A stretch of 64,000 bases of DNA from Streptomyces lincolnensis (lineage in GTDB: Bacteria > Actinomycetota > Actinomycetes > Streptomycetales > Streptomycetaceae). The translations under genes and the position numbers were made by a program. The stretch is from positions 9,052,001 to 9,116,000 of the forward strand of contig NZ_CP016438.1 of the NCBI RefSeq assembly GCF_001685355.1. The letters are read 5' to 3'. Positions 1-9,188 of the stretch are shown here, one piece after another (the first letter of the stretch is position 1; each line of letters opens with the position of its first letter). The notes beneath the pieces were generated by a model, which did no database searches, was not told where the DNA came from, and saw only the letters and a program-made list of their open reading frames with translations.

Positions 1-1
1 G

Positions 2-475
2 AACTACGGCCTGATCGCCAACGTGCCCGAACAGAAGGGGAGATGGCGGGTGCGGGCCCTGCCCCGCTTCACCAAGGGCGGCGGAGTGACCGCCGCGCTG
101 GGCGGCACCGGATTCGGCGTCGTCAAGGACAAGGCCAACACGGTGGCGGCCACCGACTTCCTGCTGAAGACCTGGCTCACCCACGACGGCCAGGTCCGCC
201 GCTTCACCGAGACCGGCTACCTGCCCACCCGCCGCTCCGTCTACGCGGACCCCGGACTCAACGCCACCACCGACGACTTCTGCGGCGGCCAGCACCTCTT
301 CCGCCTCTACCGCTCGCTGCTGCCCGACGTGCCGGCGTTCCACCAGAGCCCCGACCAGTCGATCCTCTTCGACGTCCTCGCCGGCAACCTCCTGCGCGCC
401 TACCGCGGCGACGCCACCCCCCGCCAGGCACTCAAACAGACCGCGGCCGACTACCGCGACCAGGCCGGACGCTAG
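2..475 (+). CDS. Sugar ABC transporter substrate-binding protein, C-terminal part (5' truncated)
   Basis: Partial gene cut by the window edge; about 157 C-terminal residues are visible, reading in frame from base 2. It looks like the C-terminal lobe of a family 1 extracellular solute-binding protein: a KGGGVTAALGGTGFGV stretch is followed by a helical region (TDFLLKTWLTHDGQVRRF, then TGYLPTRRSVY) where these proteins describe the window of residues kept during maturation. The assignment rests mainly on context, because two binding-protein-dependent sugar permeases follow 11 bp downstream. Its inferred job is to capture an oligosaccharide outside the membrane and hand it to the permeases. The signal peptide and lipobox lie outside the window, so membrane anchoring cannot be checked. 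Confidence 0.8.
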   Translation, partial: NYGLIANVPEQKGRWRVRALPRFTKGGGVTAALGGTGFGVVKDKANTVAATDFLLKTWLTHDGQVRRFTETGYLPTRRSVYADPGLNATTDDFCGGQHLFRLYRSLLPDVPAFHQSPDQSILFDVLAGNLLRAYRGDATPRQALKQTAADYRDQAGR

Positions 476-486
476 GAGGCCCCGCC

Positions 487-1428
487 ATGACCACCGCCGT
501 AGCGGGCCCCACCCGCACCGATGACCAGCGCGCGAAAGCGGACACCGCCGCCCGCCGTCCGCGCCGCCCCTGGGCGCCGTACCTGTTCATCTCGCCCTTC
601 TATCTCCTCTACGTCCTGTTTCTGCTGGTCCCGGTCGCCGTCTCGGTGTGGCTCAGCCTGACCGAGTGGGTCGGCCTCGGCACCCCGCACTGGGTGGGCC
701 TGCGCAACTACCGGCTCCTCGCCACCGACATCAGCTTCCACCGGGCCCTCGGCAACACGGCCGTCTTCGTGCTCGTCGCGGTCTGCGTCGTCGTCCCGCT
801 CGCCCTGCTGATCGCCCAGGCCCTCAACACCCGCGGCCTGCGTGCCCGGGACCTGTGGCGCACCGCCTACTTCGTGCCGATCGTCGTCTCCCCGATCCTC
901 GTCGCGCTCATCTTCGGCCTGCTCTTCGACCGGCAGTTCGGGCTCGTCAACTCGGTGCTGCGCGCCCTGTTCGGCACCGGCGGCGTCGACTGGCTCGGCG
1001 ACCCGAGCCTGGCCAAGGTGAGCATCGCGCTCGTCATGCTGTGGCGCTGGACCGGCTACCTCACCGTGTTCTTCCTCGCCGGACTCCAGAGCGTGCCACG
1101 GGAGTTGTACGAGGCCGCCGCCATCGACGGCGCCGGACGGCTGCGCACCTTCACCACCGTCACCCTCCCGGCGCTCAAGCCGGTGACGGCGTTCGTCGTC
1201 GTCACCTCCTTCATCGGCGCGGCCCAGATCTTCGAGGAGCCCTACCTGCTGACCGGCGGCGGCCCGGCCGAATCCACGCTCTCGGTGACGATGTTCATCT
1301 ACCGGGCCGCCTTCCAGCGCCAGCAGTTCGGCTACGCGGCCGCCGCGGCCGTCGTCCTGTTCGTCCTGGTCTTCGGTCTCAGCCAGCTCTTCAACCGCCT
1401 CCTCGGCATCGGGAGGGCCACCTCATGA
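487..1428 (+). CDS. Sugar ABC transporter permease (MalF/UgpA type)
   Basis: 313-residue inner-membrane component of a carbohydrate importer. A basic N-terminus (RRPRRPW, about 21-29) precedes six predicted membrane segments starting near residue 33. The permease signature loop EAAAIDGAG begins near residue 209 and is the contact site for the ATPase. The ATG at 487 has an AGGAGG-like ribosome site right after the binding-protein stop. The stop overlaps the next start (ATGA), so the two permeases are translationally coupled. No ATP-binding gene is present here; Streptomyces carbohydrate importers commonly share the MsiK ATPase encoded elsewhere. The substrate is inferred to be a beta-galactoside from the downstream GH42 enzyme. 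Confidence 0.93.
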   Translation: MTTAVAGPTRTDDQRAKADTAARRPRRPWAPYLFISPFYLLYVLFLLVPVAVSVWLSLTEWVGLGTPHWVGLRNYRLLATDISFHRALGNTAVFVLVAVCVVVPLALLIAQALNTRGLRARDLWRTAYFVPIVVSPILVALIFGLLFDRQFGLVNSVLRALFGTGGVDWLGDPSLAKVSIALVMLWRWTGYLTVFFLAGLQSVPRELYEAAAIDGAGRLRTFTTVTLPALKPVTAFVVVTSFIGAAQIFEEPYLLTGGGPAESTLSVTMFIYRAAFQRQQFGYAAAAAVVLFVLVFGLSQLFNRLLGIGRATS

Positions 1429-2243
1429 CACGCGCACGCATCCCGCTCTACGGCGTTCTGGTCCTGCTGCTCCTGGCCTTCCTGGCCCCGCTGCTGTGGG
1501 CGCTGAGCGGCTCGTTCAAGCCGCGCGGCGACATCTTCGGCTATCCGCCGCAGCCGGTCCCCGACCCGTTCACCCTCGACAACTACCAACGCCTGTTCTC
1601 CGGGCAGCCGTTCTGGCGCTGGTTCCTGATGAGCACGGTGGTCGCCCTCGTCGCCACCACCGTCTCGGTCTTCGTCTGCGCCCTGGCCGGCTACGCCTTC
1701 GCCAAGTTCCGCTTCGCGGGGAAGGAACTGCTGTTCGGCGTGATGTTCAGCTCGCTGTCGATCCCCTTCGCGGTGATCCTCGTGCCGCTGTTCGTGATCC
1801 TCGTCAAGACCGGCCTCGGCAGCCCCTGGTTCGCGCTGATCGTGCCGTGGGTGGCGCCCGCCTTCGGGATCTTCATGATGCAGCAGTACATCGTGCAGTC
1901 CGTCCCGGACTCGGTCCTGGAGGCCGCCCGCATCGACGGGGCGAGCGAGTTCGGCATCTTCCGCACCATCGTGCTGCCCCTGCTGCGGCCCGCGCTCGGC
2001 GCGCTCGCCGTCTGGCAGTTCCTCCAGAGCTACAACAGCTTCCTGTGGCCGCTGGTGCTGGTCTCCGACAGCTCCCGGTACACCCTGCCGCTCGGACTCC
2101 AGACCCTGTTCGTGTCGGAGCAGCGGCAGTACGACCTCGTGCTCGCCGGCGCCGTCATCGCCGTCGTGCCGGCCGTCGCCCTCTTCGTCCTGCTGCGCAA
2201 ACAGCTCCTGGAGGGGCTGTCCACCGGCGCGGTCAAGGGCTGA
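1425..2243 (+). CDS. Sugar ABC transporter permease (MalG/UgpE type)
   Basis: 272-residue second permease of the importer. It has a membrane segment at about 8-28 with almost no N-terminal extension, then an external loop and five further hydrophobic segments. The EAARIDGAS signature near residue 165 is the coupling loop. The terminal STGAVKG motif is typical of the MalG-type subunit. Its start overlaps the preceding stop by four bases, and the GH42 gene follows after 29 bp, so all four genes read as one operon. Function and cell location follow from the family; specificity is inferred from the operon. Confidence 0.93.
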   Translation: MTRARIPLYGVLVLLLLAFLAPLLWALSGSFKPRGDIFGYPPQPVPDPFTLDNYQRLFSGQPFWRWFLMSTVVALVATTVSVFVCALAGYAFAKFRFAGKELLFGVMFSSLSIPFAVILVPLFVILVKTGLGSPWFALIVPWVAPAFGIFMMQQYIVQSVPDSVLEAARIDGASEFGIFRTIVLPLLRPALGALAVWQFLQSYNSFLWPLVLVSDSSRYTLPLGLQTLFVSEQRQYDLVLAGAVIAVVPAVALFVLLRKQLLEGLSTGAVKG

Positions 2244-2272
2244 CGCCCACTCAACCATCGTATTGGAGAAGG

Positions 2273-4354
2273 ATGTTCGAGCTTCCACCCCGGGTCCTGT
2301 TCGGCGCGGCCTACTACCACGAATACCAGCCGCGGGAGCGTCTCAAGGACGACCTCGACCTGATGGCCGAGGCCCGCTTCAGCGTGATCCGGGTCGGCGA
2401 GTCCGTGTGGTCCACCTGGGAGCCTACGAGCGGCCGCTTCGACCTCGACTGGCTCCAGCCCGTCCTGGACGGCGCCCACGAGCGGGGCATCTCGGTGATC
2501 CTCGGGACACCGACGTACGCCGTACCGCCGTGGCTGGCCCGGCAGTACCCGGAGATCACGGGGGAGACGCGCACCGGCGAGCGCATCGGCTGGGGCGCCC
2601 GGCAGGAGGTGGACCTCACCCACCCGGCGTTCCGCTTCCACGCCGAGCGGATCATCCGCAGGATCGTCGCCCGGTACGCGGGCCACCCGGCCGTGATCGG
2701 CTTCCAGGTCGACAACGAACCGGGCCTGCATCTCCTGCACAACCACGGCGTGTTCCAGCGTTTCACCGACGAACTCCGCGACCGGTACGGGGATGTGGAG
2801 ACCCTCAATCGTGAGTGGGGCCTGGTCTACTGGTCGCACCGGCTGTCCACCTGGGCCGACCTGTGGCGGCCCGACGGCAACGTCCAGCCGCAGTACGACC
2901 TGGCCTGGCGGCGCTTCCAGGCCCGTCTGGTCACCGAGTTCATCACCTGGCAGGCGGACATCGTCCGCGAGTACGCCCACCCCGGCCAGTTCGTCACCAC
3001 CTGCATCTCCTACGACCGTCCCGGCGTCGAGGACGACCACCTGACCGAGCGGCTCGACGTCACAGCCGGCAACCCGTACTACACGATGCAGGACGCCCTC
3101 GAACTCCCCGACAAAGGCGCGGCCGGGCAGAACTGGACGACCAACGGCACCTGGGCGCTGTACCGCAGCGCCGACCGCATGTACTCCTCCCGCCAGGAAC
3201 CCTTCCTGGTCACCGAGACCAACGCGCAGGCCATCGGATATCCGTGGGACAACCGGCCGGCCTACGACGGCCAGTGGCGCCAGGCCGCCTGGGCCCTGGT
3301 CTCCCGCGGCGCCTCGATGATCGAGTACTGGCACTGGCACACCCTGCACTTCGGCGCCGAGACCTACTGGGGCGGCATCCTCCCCCACCACGGCCGCCCC
3401 GGCCGCGTCTACCGCGAACTCGCCGCACTGGGAGCGGAGTTGGAGAAAGCGGGCGACCTGGTCGCATCCCTCACCCCGGACGCCGACGTCGCCTTCCTCT
3501 ACGACGCCCCCAGCAAGTGGGCGCTCCAGGCCCAGCCGCCGCTGGCCACCGCCGACGGGGGCCCGGACGGGCGGTCGTACGAGAGGGTCTTCGACGCCTT
3601 CTACCGGGGCGCCTTCGACGCCGGTCTCCAGGCACGCGTCCTCCACCCCGGCCAACTACCCTCAGACGACCTGCCGTCGGCGCTGGTCGTGCCGGCCTAC
3701 TACGCCGCCGACGACGAGACCCTCGACCGACTCACGGCCTACGCCGAGGCGGGCGGCCACCTGGTCTTGGGCCCGCGCACGGGCTACGGCGACACCGAGG
3801 CCAGGGCCCGCACCGACGCCCAGCCCGCCCGGCTGGCCGAGGCGGCGGGCGTGACCTACGACGAGTTCAGCAACCTGAGCACCCCGCTGACGGTGACCGG
3901 CACGGACACCCTGCCCCTGCCGCCCGGGGCACGGGCCCTGCACTGGGCCGACGGCCTCCGGCCACGAGGCGCCGAGGCGGTGGCCGCCTACGAACACCCC
4001 CACTTCGGCCGCTGGCCCGCCGCCACCACGCACCGCCACGGCGCCGGACGCGTCACCTACGTCGGCACGGTCCCGGACCCGGAGTTCGCGGCGGCCCTGT
4101 TGCGCTGGGCGACCCCGACGGACGGCACCTGGCGGCCGGACCACCCGAGCGTCACCGCCACTTCGGCCACCTCCCGGGACGGCCGCCGCGTCCGCTTCCT
4201 GCACAACTGGTCCTGGGAACCGGTCTCCGTCCCCGTCCCGCGGCCGGTCCGGGACGCGCTGTCGGACACGGCGTACACCGAGGAAGTGCCGCTCGGCCCC
4301 TGGGACGTCAAGGTCCTCACGGAGGAACAGCACCAAGGAGCGGAACAGCCCTAG
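2273..4354 (+). CDS. Beta-galactosidase, glycoside hydrolase family 42
   Basis: 693-residue cytoplasmic enzyme, normal length for GH42; no signal peptide. The N-terminal (beta/alpha)8 barrel carries the acid/base glutamate in FQVDNEPG (E149) and the nucleophile in VTETNAQ (E315). It is followed by the trimerisation domain (LVVPAYY, about 480 onward) and a C-terminal beta domain (FLHNWSWEP). The ATG at 2273 has a GGAGAAGG ribosome site. It is the last gene of the importer operon, so the imported substrate is probably a beta-1,4-galacto-oligosaccharide or similar, cleaved inside the cell. Its TAG stop is shared as a CTAG palindrome with the stop of the convergent regulator gene. Confidence 0.95.
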   Translation: MFELPPRVLFGAAYYHEYQPRERLKDDLDLMAEARFSVIRVGESVWSTWEPTSGRFDLDWLQPVLDGAHERGISVILGTPTYAVPPWLARQYPEITGETRTGERIGWGARQEVDLTHPAFRFHAERIIRRIVARYAGHPAVIGFQVDNEPGLHLLHNHGVFQRFTDELRDRYGDVETLNREWGLVYWSHRLSTWADLWRPDGNVQPQYDLAWRRFQARLVTEFITWQADIVREYAHPGQFVTTCISYDRPGVEDDHLTERLDVTAGNPYYTMQDALELPDKGAAGQNWTTNGTWALYRSADRMYSSRQEPFLVTETNAQAIGYPWDNRPAYDGQWRQAAWALVSRGASMIEYWHWHTLHFGAETYWGGILPHHGRPGRVYRELAALGAELEKAGDLVASLTPDADVAFLYDAPSKWALQAQPPLATADGGPDGRSYERVFDAFYRGAFDAGLQARVLHPGQLPSDDLPSALVVPAYYAADDETLDRLTAYAEAGGHLVLGPRTGYGDTEARARTDAQPARLAEAAGVTYDEFSNLSTPLTVTGTDTLPLPPGARALHWADGLRPRGAEAVAAYEHPHFGRWPAATTHRHGAGRVTYVGTVPDPEFAAALLRWATPTDGTWRPDHPSVTATSATSRDGRRVRFLHNWSWEPVSVPVPRPVRDALSDTAYTEEVPLGPWDVKVLTEEQHQGAEQP

Positions 4355-5199
4355 GGGGCTCGCACGGCGAGCGACTGGGTGCCGAGGACCGAGATCAGTT
4401 CCAGCTTCTCGGCGTCCTCGGTGCCCGGCTCGGCCGAATACACCAGGATGTGCAGGTCGTTGCCCTCCACCCTGAGCAGATCGCAGTCCAGCGTCAGCAG
4501 ACCCACCTGCGGATGCTCGATGGTCTTCCGGGAGGCCTCCAGCCGGCCGACCACACCCGCGTCCCACAGCCCGGCGAACCGTTCGCTCCTGGTGCGCAAC
4601 TCCGCTACCAGACGCCGCAGCCGGCCGTCGCCGGGATAGCGCCCGAGGGTCGTGCGCAGCTCGCCGACCATGCCGATCTCGAAGGCACGCCGCTGCTCGG
4701 GGGTGTGCCGGGCCCGGGTGTGGGCGCCGGTGAAGTTCCGCCAGACACCGTTGCGTTGGAAGCCGCGCAGGCTCGACTGGTCGCCCATCAGCGCCGCGTA
4801 CATCGGGTTGGCCACGAGCAGCGTCATGGCGGCGTCGGAGACCCCGACGGGTGTGCCCACCAGCCGGTCCAGCAGCCGTTGGACGCTGGGCGTGATGTAC
4901 CCGGGCACGGTGTCGGGACCCGGCCGGGCCAGTCCGGCCAGCCGGAACAGGTGCGCCCGCTCGTCCCCCGACAGCCGCAGCGCGCGGGCCAGGGCCTCCA
5001 CGACCTGGAGGGACGGATTGGCCGCCCGGCCCTGTTCGAGGCGGGTGACGTAGTCCACCGAGATCCCCGCCAGCAGGGCCAGTTCCTCCCGCCGCAGTCC
5101 GGCGGCCCGCCGCTGTCCGCCGACGGGCATTCCGGCCGAGTCGGGGGAGACCCGGTCGCGCCAGCGTCTGAGCGCCTGTCCGAGTTCCGTCGCCGTCAT
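4351..5199 (-). CDS. XRE-family transcriptional regulator with MmyB-like ligand-binding domain
   Basis: 282 residues. An N-terminal helix-turn-helix (about 10-75; RREELALLAGISVDYVTRLEQGR) is followed by a PAS-like C-terminal domain of the MmyB type (VANPMYAALMGD ... NFTGAHTRARHTPEQRRAFEIGMVGELR). This class is very common in Streptomyces next to short-chain dehydrogenases, which is exactly the layout here: it diverges from the SDR gene at 5302 across 102 bp, so it probably controls that gene. The start was chosen at ATG 5199 because the longer open frame upstream overlaps the SDR gene and is not conserved-looking. The ligand is unknown. Confidence 0.9.
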   Translation of the reverse strand: MTATELGQALRRWRDRVSPDSAGMPVGGQRRAAGLRREELALLAGISVDYVTRLEQGRAANPSLQVVEALARALRLSGDERAHLFRLAGLARPGPDTVPGYITPSVQRLLDRLVGTPVGVSDAAMTLLVANPMYAALMGDQSSLRGFQRNGVWRNFTGAHTRARHTPEQRRAFEIGMVGELRTTLGRYPGDGRLRRLVAELRTRSERFAGLWDAGVVGRLEASRKTIEHPQVGLLTLDCDLLRVEGNDLHILVYSAEPGTEDAEKLELISVLGTQSLAVRAP

Positions 5200-5301
5200 G
5201 CTCCCCAGTGAACACCGTTCCGGCACCGGGCGCCTGGTACTCGTAGTCCCAGGAAGGAGGGGATCCTGGCTGACCGGACGGCCCGGCGGGAACGTGGAGG
5301 C

Positions 5302-6009
5302 ATGACAACGACACTGATCACCGGAGCGAACAAGGGCCTCGGATTCGAGGCCGCCCGACAGCTCGTCGCCGCGGGCCACACCGTGTACATCGGCGCCCGG
5401 GACACCGCACGCGGACGTCTCGCCGCCGAGCAACTCGGCGCCCGGTTCGTCCAGCTGGACGTCACCGACGACGCCTCCGTCCAGGCCGCCGCCAAGACCG
5501 TCGAGGCCGACGGCGGGCTGGACGTGCTGGTCAACAACGCCGGTATCGAACTGCGCGGCGAGGACAACAGCGTGCCCGGGGCCGCCGACCTCACCGCGGA
5601 CCAGATGCGGACGGTGTTCGACACCAACGTCTTCGGCCTGGTCCGGGTCACCCACGCGTTCCTGCCGCTGCTGCGCCGCTCGGCCGCGCCGGTCGTGGTC
5701 AACGTCGGCAGCGGCCTCGGCTCACTGACCAGGCTCTCCGACCCGGACCACCCCGGCTACGCCTATCCCGGCGTCGCCTACCCGGCCTCGAAGACCACGG
5801 TCAACGCGCTCACCGTGCAGTACGCGAAGGCGTTCCCGCAGCTGCGGATCAACGCCGTGGAGCCCGGGTTCACCGCGACCGACCTCAACGGCAGGACGGG
5901 CGTCCAGACCGTCGAGCAGGGCGCCGAGATCATCGTCCGCATGGCCCAGGCGGGCCCCGACGGACCGACCGGCACCTACGTCGACGCCGCGGGCCCGCTT
6001 CCCTGGTAG
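5302..6009 (+). CDS. Short-chain dehydrogenase/reductase (SDR)
   Basis: 235-residue classical SDR. The NADP(H)-binding motif TGANKGLG is at residues 7-14, NNAG at about 78-81, a catalytic Ser in the NVGSGLGS segment, and the YxxxK active site as YPASK near residue 155. The residue after the first strand (GARD) suits NADP preference. The substrate is not evident. It is divergent from the XRE/MmyB regulator and likely its target. Confidence 0.92.
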   Translation: MTTTLITGANKGLGFEAARQLVAAGHTVYIGARDTARGRLAAEQLGARFVQLDVTDDASVQAAAKTVEADGGLDVLVNNAGIELRGEDNSVPGAADLTADQMRTVFDTNVFGLVRVTHAFLPLLRRSAAPVVVNVGSGLGSLTRLSDPDHPGYAYPGVAYPASKTTVNALTVQYAKAFPQLRINAVEPGFTATDLNGRTGVQTVEQGAEIIVRMAQAGPDGPTGTYVDAAGPLPW

Positions 6010-6064
6010 GCGGAGTCACCGCAGGGAGGGGGCACTGTCAGACCCGCCGCCTAGCATGCCCACC

Positions 6065-6898
6065 ATGACCGAAGACCTGCTCGACCACTCCCGTCCGGGG
6101 CCGTTCACCCGGTTCCGCGCCGAGCAGTCGGCGACCATGGACGGCCTGCCGGACGACCCGGTCGGCATCTGCGCCGCCGTGCACAGCCTGTTCATCCAGC
6201 CGTTCGACGCCGTCCCGCTCGGCATCCCCGAGGAGCGGATGGCGGAGCGGAACATCCGCCCGGCGAGCGACCTGGTGGACAGGCTCACGGCACTCGACCC
6301 CGCCCCGCTGCACCGGACGCGGACACCGGAGGAGAGAGTGGTGGGCACCTGCCGTCACTGGGCGATCCTCGCCTGCGCGCTGCTGCGGGCGCGGGGGATA
6401 CCCGCCCGGGCGCGCTGCGGCTTCGGCACCTACTTCGAGGCGGGGCGCGGGTTCGACCACTGGATCACCGAGTACTGGAAGTCCGAGGAGCGGCGCTGGG
6501 TGCGCGTCGACGTGGAGCATCTGGACAAGGACCACGTCGAGCACCCCGAGGACCTGGCGCCCGGCGAGTTCCTGACCGGTGGCGAGGCCTGGACGCGGTA
6601 CCGCGCCGGTCTGATCGACCCGCAGACCTTCGGCGTCCCCGGCACCGACCATGCCTGGGGGCCCGCCGAGATCAGCGGCAACACCGTCCGCGACCTCGCG
6701 GCACTGGGCGGCCGGGAGATGCTGCCCTGGGACGAGTGGGGCCGGATGACCGAGGCCTACGACGGCCTGACCGGACCCGAGTACGACGACCTCCTCGACG
6801 CGGTGGCCGAAGCATGCGCCGGGCAGGACCCGGCGGCGCTGACCCGTTTGCTCGGCCACCGCGACCTGGCGGTCCCGGCGGACATGGCCGGCGGCTGA
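6065..6898 (+). CDS. Transglutaminase-like (papain-fold) domain protein
   Basis: 277 residues. The transglutaminase core is visible with the full catalytic triad: Cys96 in GTCRHWA, His132 in GFDHW and Asp149 in VRVDVEH. Members of this family are usually cysteine peptidases or amidases rather than cross-linking enzymes; the substrate is unknown. There is no signal peptide. I chose ATG 6065 over ATG 6056 because a TAGCAT -10 element ends seven bases before it, the usual spacing for a leaderless Streptomyces transcript. It is convergent with the CoA-transferase gene. Confidence 0.8.
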   Translation: MTEDLLDHSRPGPFTRFRAEQSATMDGLPDDPVGICAAVHSLFIQPFDAVPLGIPEERMAERNIRPASDLVDRLTALDPAPLHRTRTPEERVVGTCRHWAILACALLRARGIPARARCGFGTYFEAGRGFDHWITEYWKSEERRWVRVDVEHLDKDHVEHPEDLAPGEFLTGGEAWTRYRAGLIDPQTFGVPGTDHAWGPAEISGNTVRDLAALGGREMLPWDEWGRMTEAYDGLTGPEYDDLLDAVAEACAGQDPAALTRLLGHRDLAVPADMAGG

Positions 6899-6909
6899 GC
6901 GCCGCCCGC

Positions 6910-8103
6910 TCAGATCACCGCGTCGGCGCGCAGCGCCGCGATGTCGGTGGCGTCGCGGCCGAGTTCCCCGAGGATCGCCTCGGTGTGCTCGCCCACCGCC
7001 GGCACCGGGCCCATGCGCGCCGGCAGACCCGCCAGATCGGCCGGCGGCAGCAGTGCCCGCACCATGGCCCCGCCGGGGACGGCCACGTCCTGCCAGCGGT
7101 CACGCGCGGCCAGCACCGGGTGGTCCAGGAACGCGGCGACGTCGTTGACCCCGGCACAGGCGATGCCGATGCCCTCCAGATCCTTGAGGATCTCGGTGGC
7201 GTCGGAGCGGGCGACGCGCTCCGCGACGACGGCGTTGACCTCGTCGCGGTGGGCGACCCGGGCGGAGCCGGTCGCGAAACGCGGATCGTCGGTCAGCTCG
7301 GGCCGGCCCAGGAAGTCGGCGCACAGGACGGCCCACTCGCGCTCGTTCTGGATGGAGAAGAGCACGTCCTGTCCGTCGGCGGCCGTGAAGGTGCCGTACG
7401 GCGCGATCGTGGCGTGCTGAGCACCCAGCCGTGGCGGCTGGGTCCCGCCGTGCTCGGTGTAGTAGGCGGGCTGGCCCATCCACTCCGCCAGCGCCTCGAA
7501 GAGGGAGACCTCCACCGGGTGCGCCGTGCCCGTGGTGGCCCGGGTGAAGAGTGCCGTGAGGATGCCGCTGTAGGCGTACATCCCGGCGGCGATGTCGGCG
7601 ACCGAGATCCCGGCCCGCGCGGTCTCCTCGGCCGTCCCGGTCAGCGACACCAGGCCGGTCTGGCACTGCACCAGCAGGTCGTATGCCTTGCGGTCGGCCC
7701 ACGGTCCGGACGTGCCGTACCCGGAGATGGTGCACGGGATCAGCCGCGGGTAGCGGCCGGTGAGCGCCTCGACGTCCAGGCCGAGGCGGTCGGCCGCGCC
7801 CGGCGCGAGGTTCTGCACGAACACGTCCGCGCCGCCGAGGAGTTGGTGGAGTACCTCGCGGCCCCGCGGGTCCTTCAGATCGAGGGTGAGCGACTCCTTG
7901 GAGCGGTTCAGCCAGACGAAATAGCTGGAGTGGCCGTGCACGGTCGTGTCGTAGCGGCGTGCGAAGTCGCCCTCGCCCGGCCGCTCCACCTTGATCACCC
8001 GGGCGCCGAGATCGGCGAGCTGCCGGGTGGCGAAGGGCGCGGCCACGGCCTGCTCCAGGCTGACCACCGTGATCCCGGACAAAGGCCGTTGCGGGAGGCT
8101 CAT
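6910..8103 (-). CDS. Class III CoA transferase (CaiB/BaiF family)
   Basis: 397 residues, typical length. The family fold is visible: LADLGARVIKVERPGEGDFAR near the N-terminus (CoA-binding Rossmann part), LDLKDPRGREVLHQLL, and the conserved Asp142 in RKAYDLLVQ, the position of the catalytic aspartate in formyl-CoA transferase. These enzymes move CoA between carboxylic acids; the acid pair cannot be told from sequence. The start at 8103 is supported by a strong promoter whose -10 ends eight bases upstream, implying a leaderless mRNA. It is divergent from the quinone-oxidoreductase-like gene. Confidence 0.9.
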   Translation of the reverse strand: MSLPQRPLSGITVVSLEQAVAAPFATRQLADLGARVIKVERPGEGDFARRYDTTVHGHSSYFVWLNRSKESLTLDLKDPRGREVLHQLLGGADVFVQNLAPGAADRLGLDVEALTGRYPRLIPCTISGYGTSGPWADRKAYDLLVQCQTGLVSLTGTAEETARAGISVADIAAGMYAYSGILTALFTRATTGTAHPVEVSLFEALAEWMGQPAYYTEHGGTQPPRLGAQHATIAPYGTFTAADGQDVLFSIQNEREWAVLCADFLGRPELTDDPRFATGSARVAHRDEVNAVVAERVARSDATEILKDLEGIGIACAGVNDVAAFLDHPVLAARDRWQDVAVPGGAMVRALLPPADLAGLPARMGPVPAVGEHTEAILGELGRDATDIAALRADAVI

Positions 8104-8111
8104 GGGGCCCA

Positions 8112-8141
8112 TTTGTACGGGCGGGCCGGAGCGGCTGTCAA
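8112..8141 (-). promoter_or_regulatory. Strong vegetative-type promoter of the CoA-transferase gene
   Basis: A perfect -35 TTGACA (8136-8141) is separated by 18 bp from -10 TACAAA (8112-8117). The ATG at 8103 lies eight bases beyond the -10, so transcription should start at or next to the start codon. Confidence 0.75.
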
Positions 8142-8226
8142 CGGTAGGGCCTGGCCCCTGACCTGTACGTTTCCCGAGCCCGCGGCTGATCGGTGCCGGC
8201 GTTCGGCATGTGATTGCATGGGGGGC

Positions 8227-9150
8227 ATGAAGGCCATCGCACTGCATCAGTACGGACAGGACCTGAAGCTGGTGGACCACCCCGAGCCCAAGGTGGCTCC
8301 GGGGGAGGTCCTCATCCGAGTGAAGGCGGCCGGGGTGAACCCGGTGGACTGGAAGATCGGCGAGGGGTATCTCGACCCCATCATGGAGGCCCACTTCCCA
8401 CTGATCCCGGGCTGGGACGTGGCCGGAGTCGTCGAAGGGGTCGGTCTGGACGTCGAGGAGTTCGCGCCCGGCGACGAGGTGTTCGGCTACATCCGCAAGG
8501 ACTGGGTGCAACTCGGCTCCTACGCCGAGTTCGCCGCCGCCCACGTCCGCATGATCGCCCACAAGCCGGCCTCCCTCAGCTGGGAGGAGGCCGCCGGAGT
8601 GCCGCTCGCCGGACTCACCGCCTACCAGTGCATCAAGCGCGTCGGCGTCGAGGCCGGCCAGACCGTCCTGGTCCACGCAGCGGCCGGCGGGGTCGGCATG
8701 TTCGCCGTGCAGATCGCCGCCGCGCTGGGTGCGCGTGTCATCGGCACCGCGAGCGAGCGCAACCACGACTTCGTGCGCGGCCTCGGCGCGGAGCCCGTGA
8801 CCTACGGCGACGGACTCGTCGACCGCGTCCGCGCGCTCGCACCCGACGGCGTCGACGCGGCCTTCGACTTCGTGGGCGAGGGAGCGGTGGAGGTCTCACG
8901 GCAGGTCCTGAAGAGCCCCGACCGCCTGGCGTCCGTCGTCGACCCGGAGGCCGCCGAGAAGGGCGGCAAGTATGTCTGGCTGCGCCCCGATCCGGTCGAC
9001 CTCACGGCGCTGGCCGAACTGGCCGACCAGGGACGGCTGTCCGTCGCCATCGACCGGGTGCTGCCTCTCGCCGAGGCCGCGGAGGCCTGGCGCCTCAGCC
9101 GCGAGGGCCACACCCGGGGGAAGCTGGTCCTGACGGTCGGGGAGCGCTGA
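8227..9150 (+). CDS. NADPH-dependent quinone-oxidoreductase-like enzyme (zinc-free MDR family)
   Basis: 307 residues. The GroES-like N-terminal domain (MKAIALHQYG ... GVNPVDWKIGEG) and the Rossmann domain (HAAAGGVGMFAVQIAAALGARVIGTAS, about 157-184) are those of quinone reductase/enoyl reductase MDR proteins; zinc-ligand cysteines are absent. It is expected to reduce quinones or alpha,beta-unsaturated carbonyls with NADPH in the cytosol. The ATG at 8227 fits the family N-terminus better than the in-frame ATG nine bases upstream. It is convergent with the MarR gene across a hairpin terminator, and that regulator may respond to related electrophiles (inference). Confidence 0.9.
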   Translation: MKAIALHQYGQDLKLVDHPEPKVAPGEVLIRVKAAGVNPVDWKIGEGYLDPIMEAHFPLIPGWDVAGVVEGVGLDVEEFAPGDEVFGYIRKDWVQLGSYAEFAAAHVRMIAHKPASLSWEEAAGVPLAGLTAYQCIKRVGVEAGQTVLVHAAAGGVGMFAVQIAAALGARVIGTASERNHDFVRGLGAEPVTYGDGLVDRVRALAPDGVDAAFDFVGEGAVEVSRQVLKSPDRLASVVDPEAAEKGGKYVWLRPDPVDLTALAELADQGRLSVAIDRVLPLAEAAEAWRLSREGHTRGKLVLTVGER

Positions 9151-9165
9151 GGGCCGTCTCCGTGT

Positions 9166-9187
9166 CCCGGGGCTGTGTTCCCCGGGG
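9166..9187. terminator. Bidirectional hairpin terminator
   Basis: Inverted repeat CCCGGGG / CCCCGGG with a seven-base loop between two convergent genes. No T-tract, as is usual in Streptomyces. Confidence 0.6.
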
Positions 9188-9188
9188 C

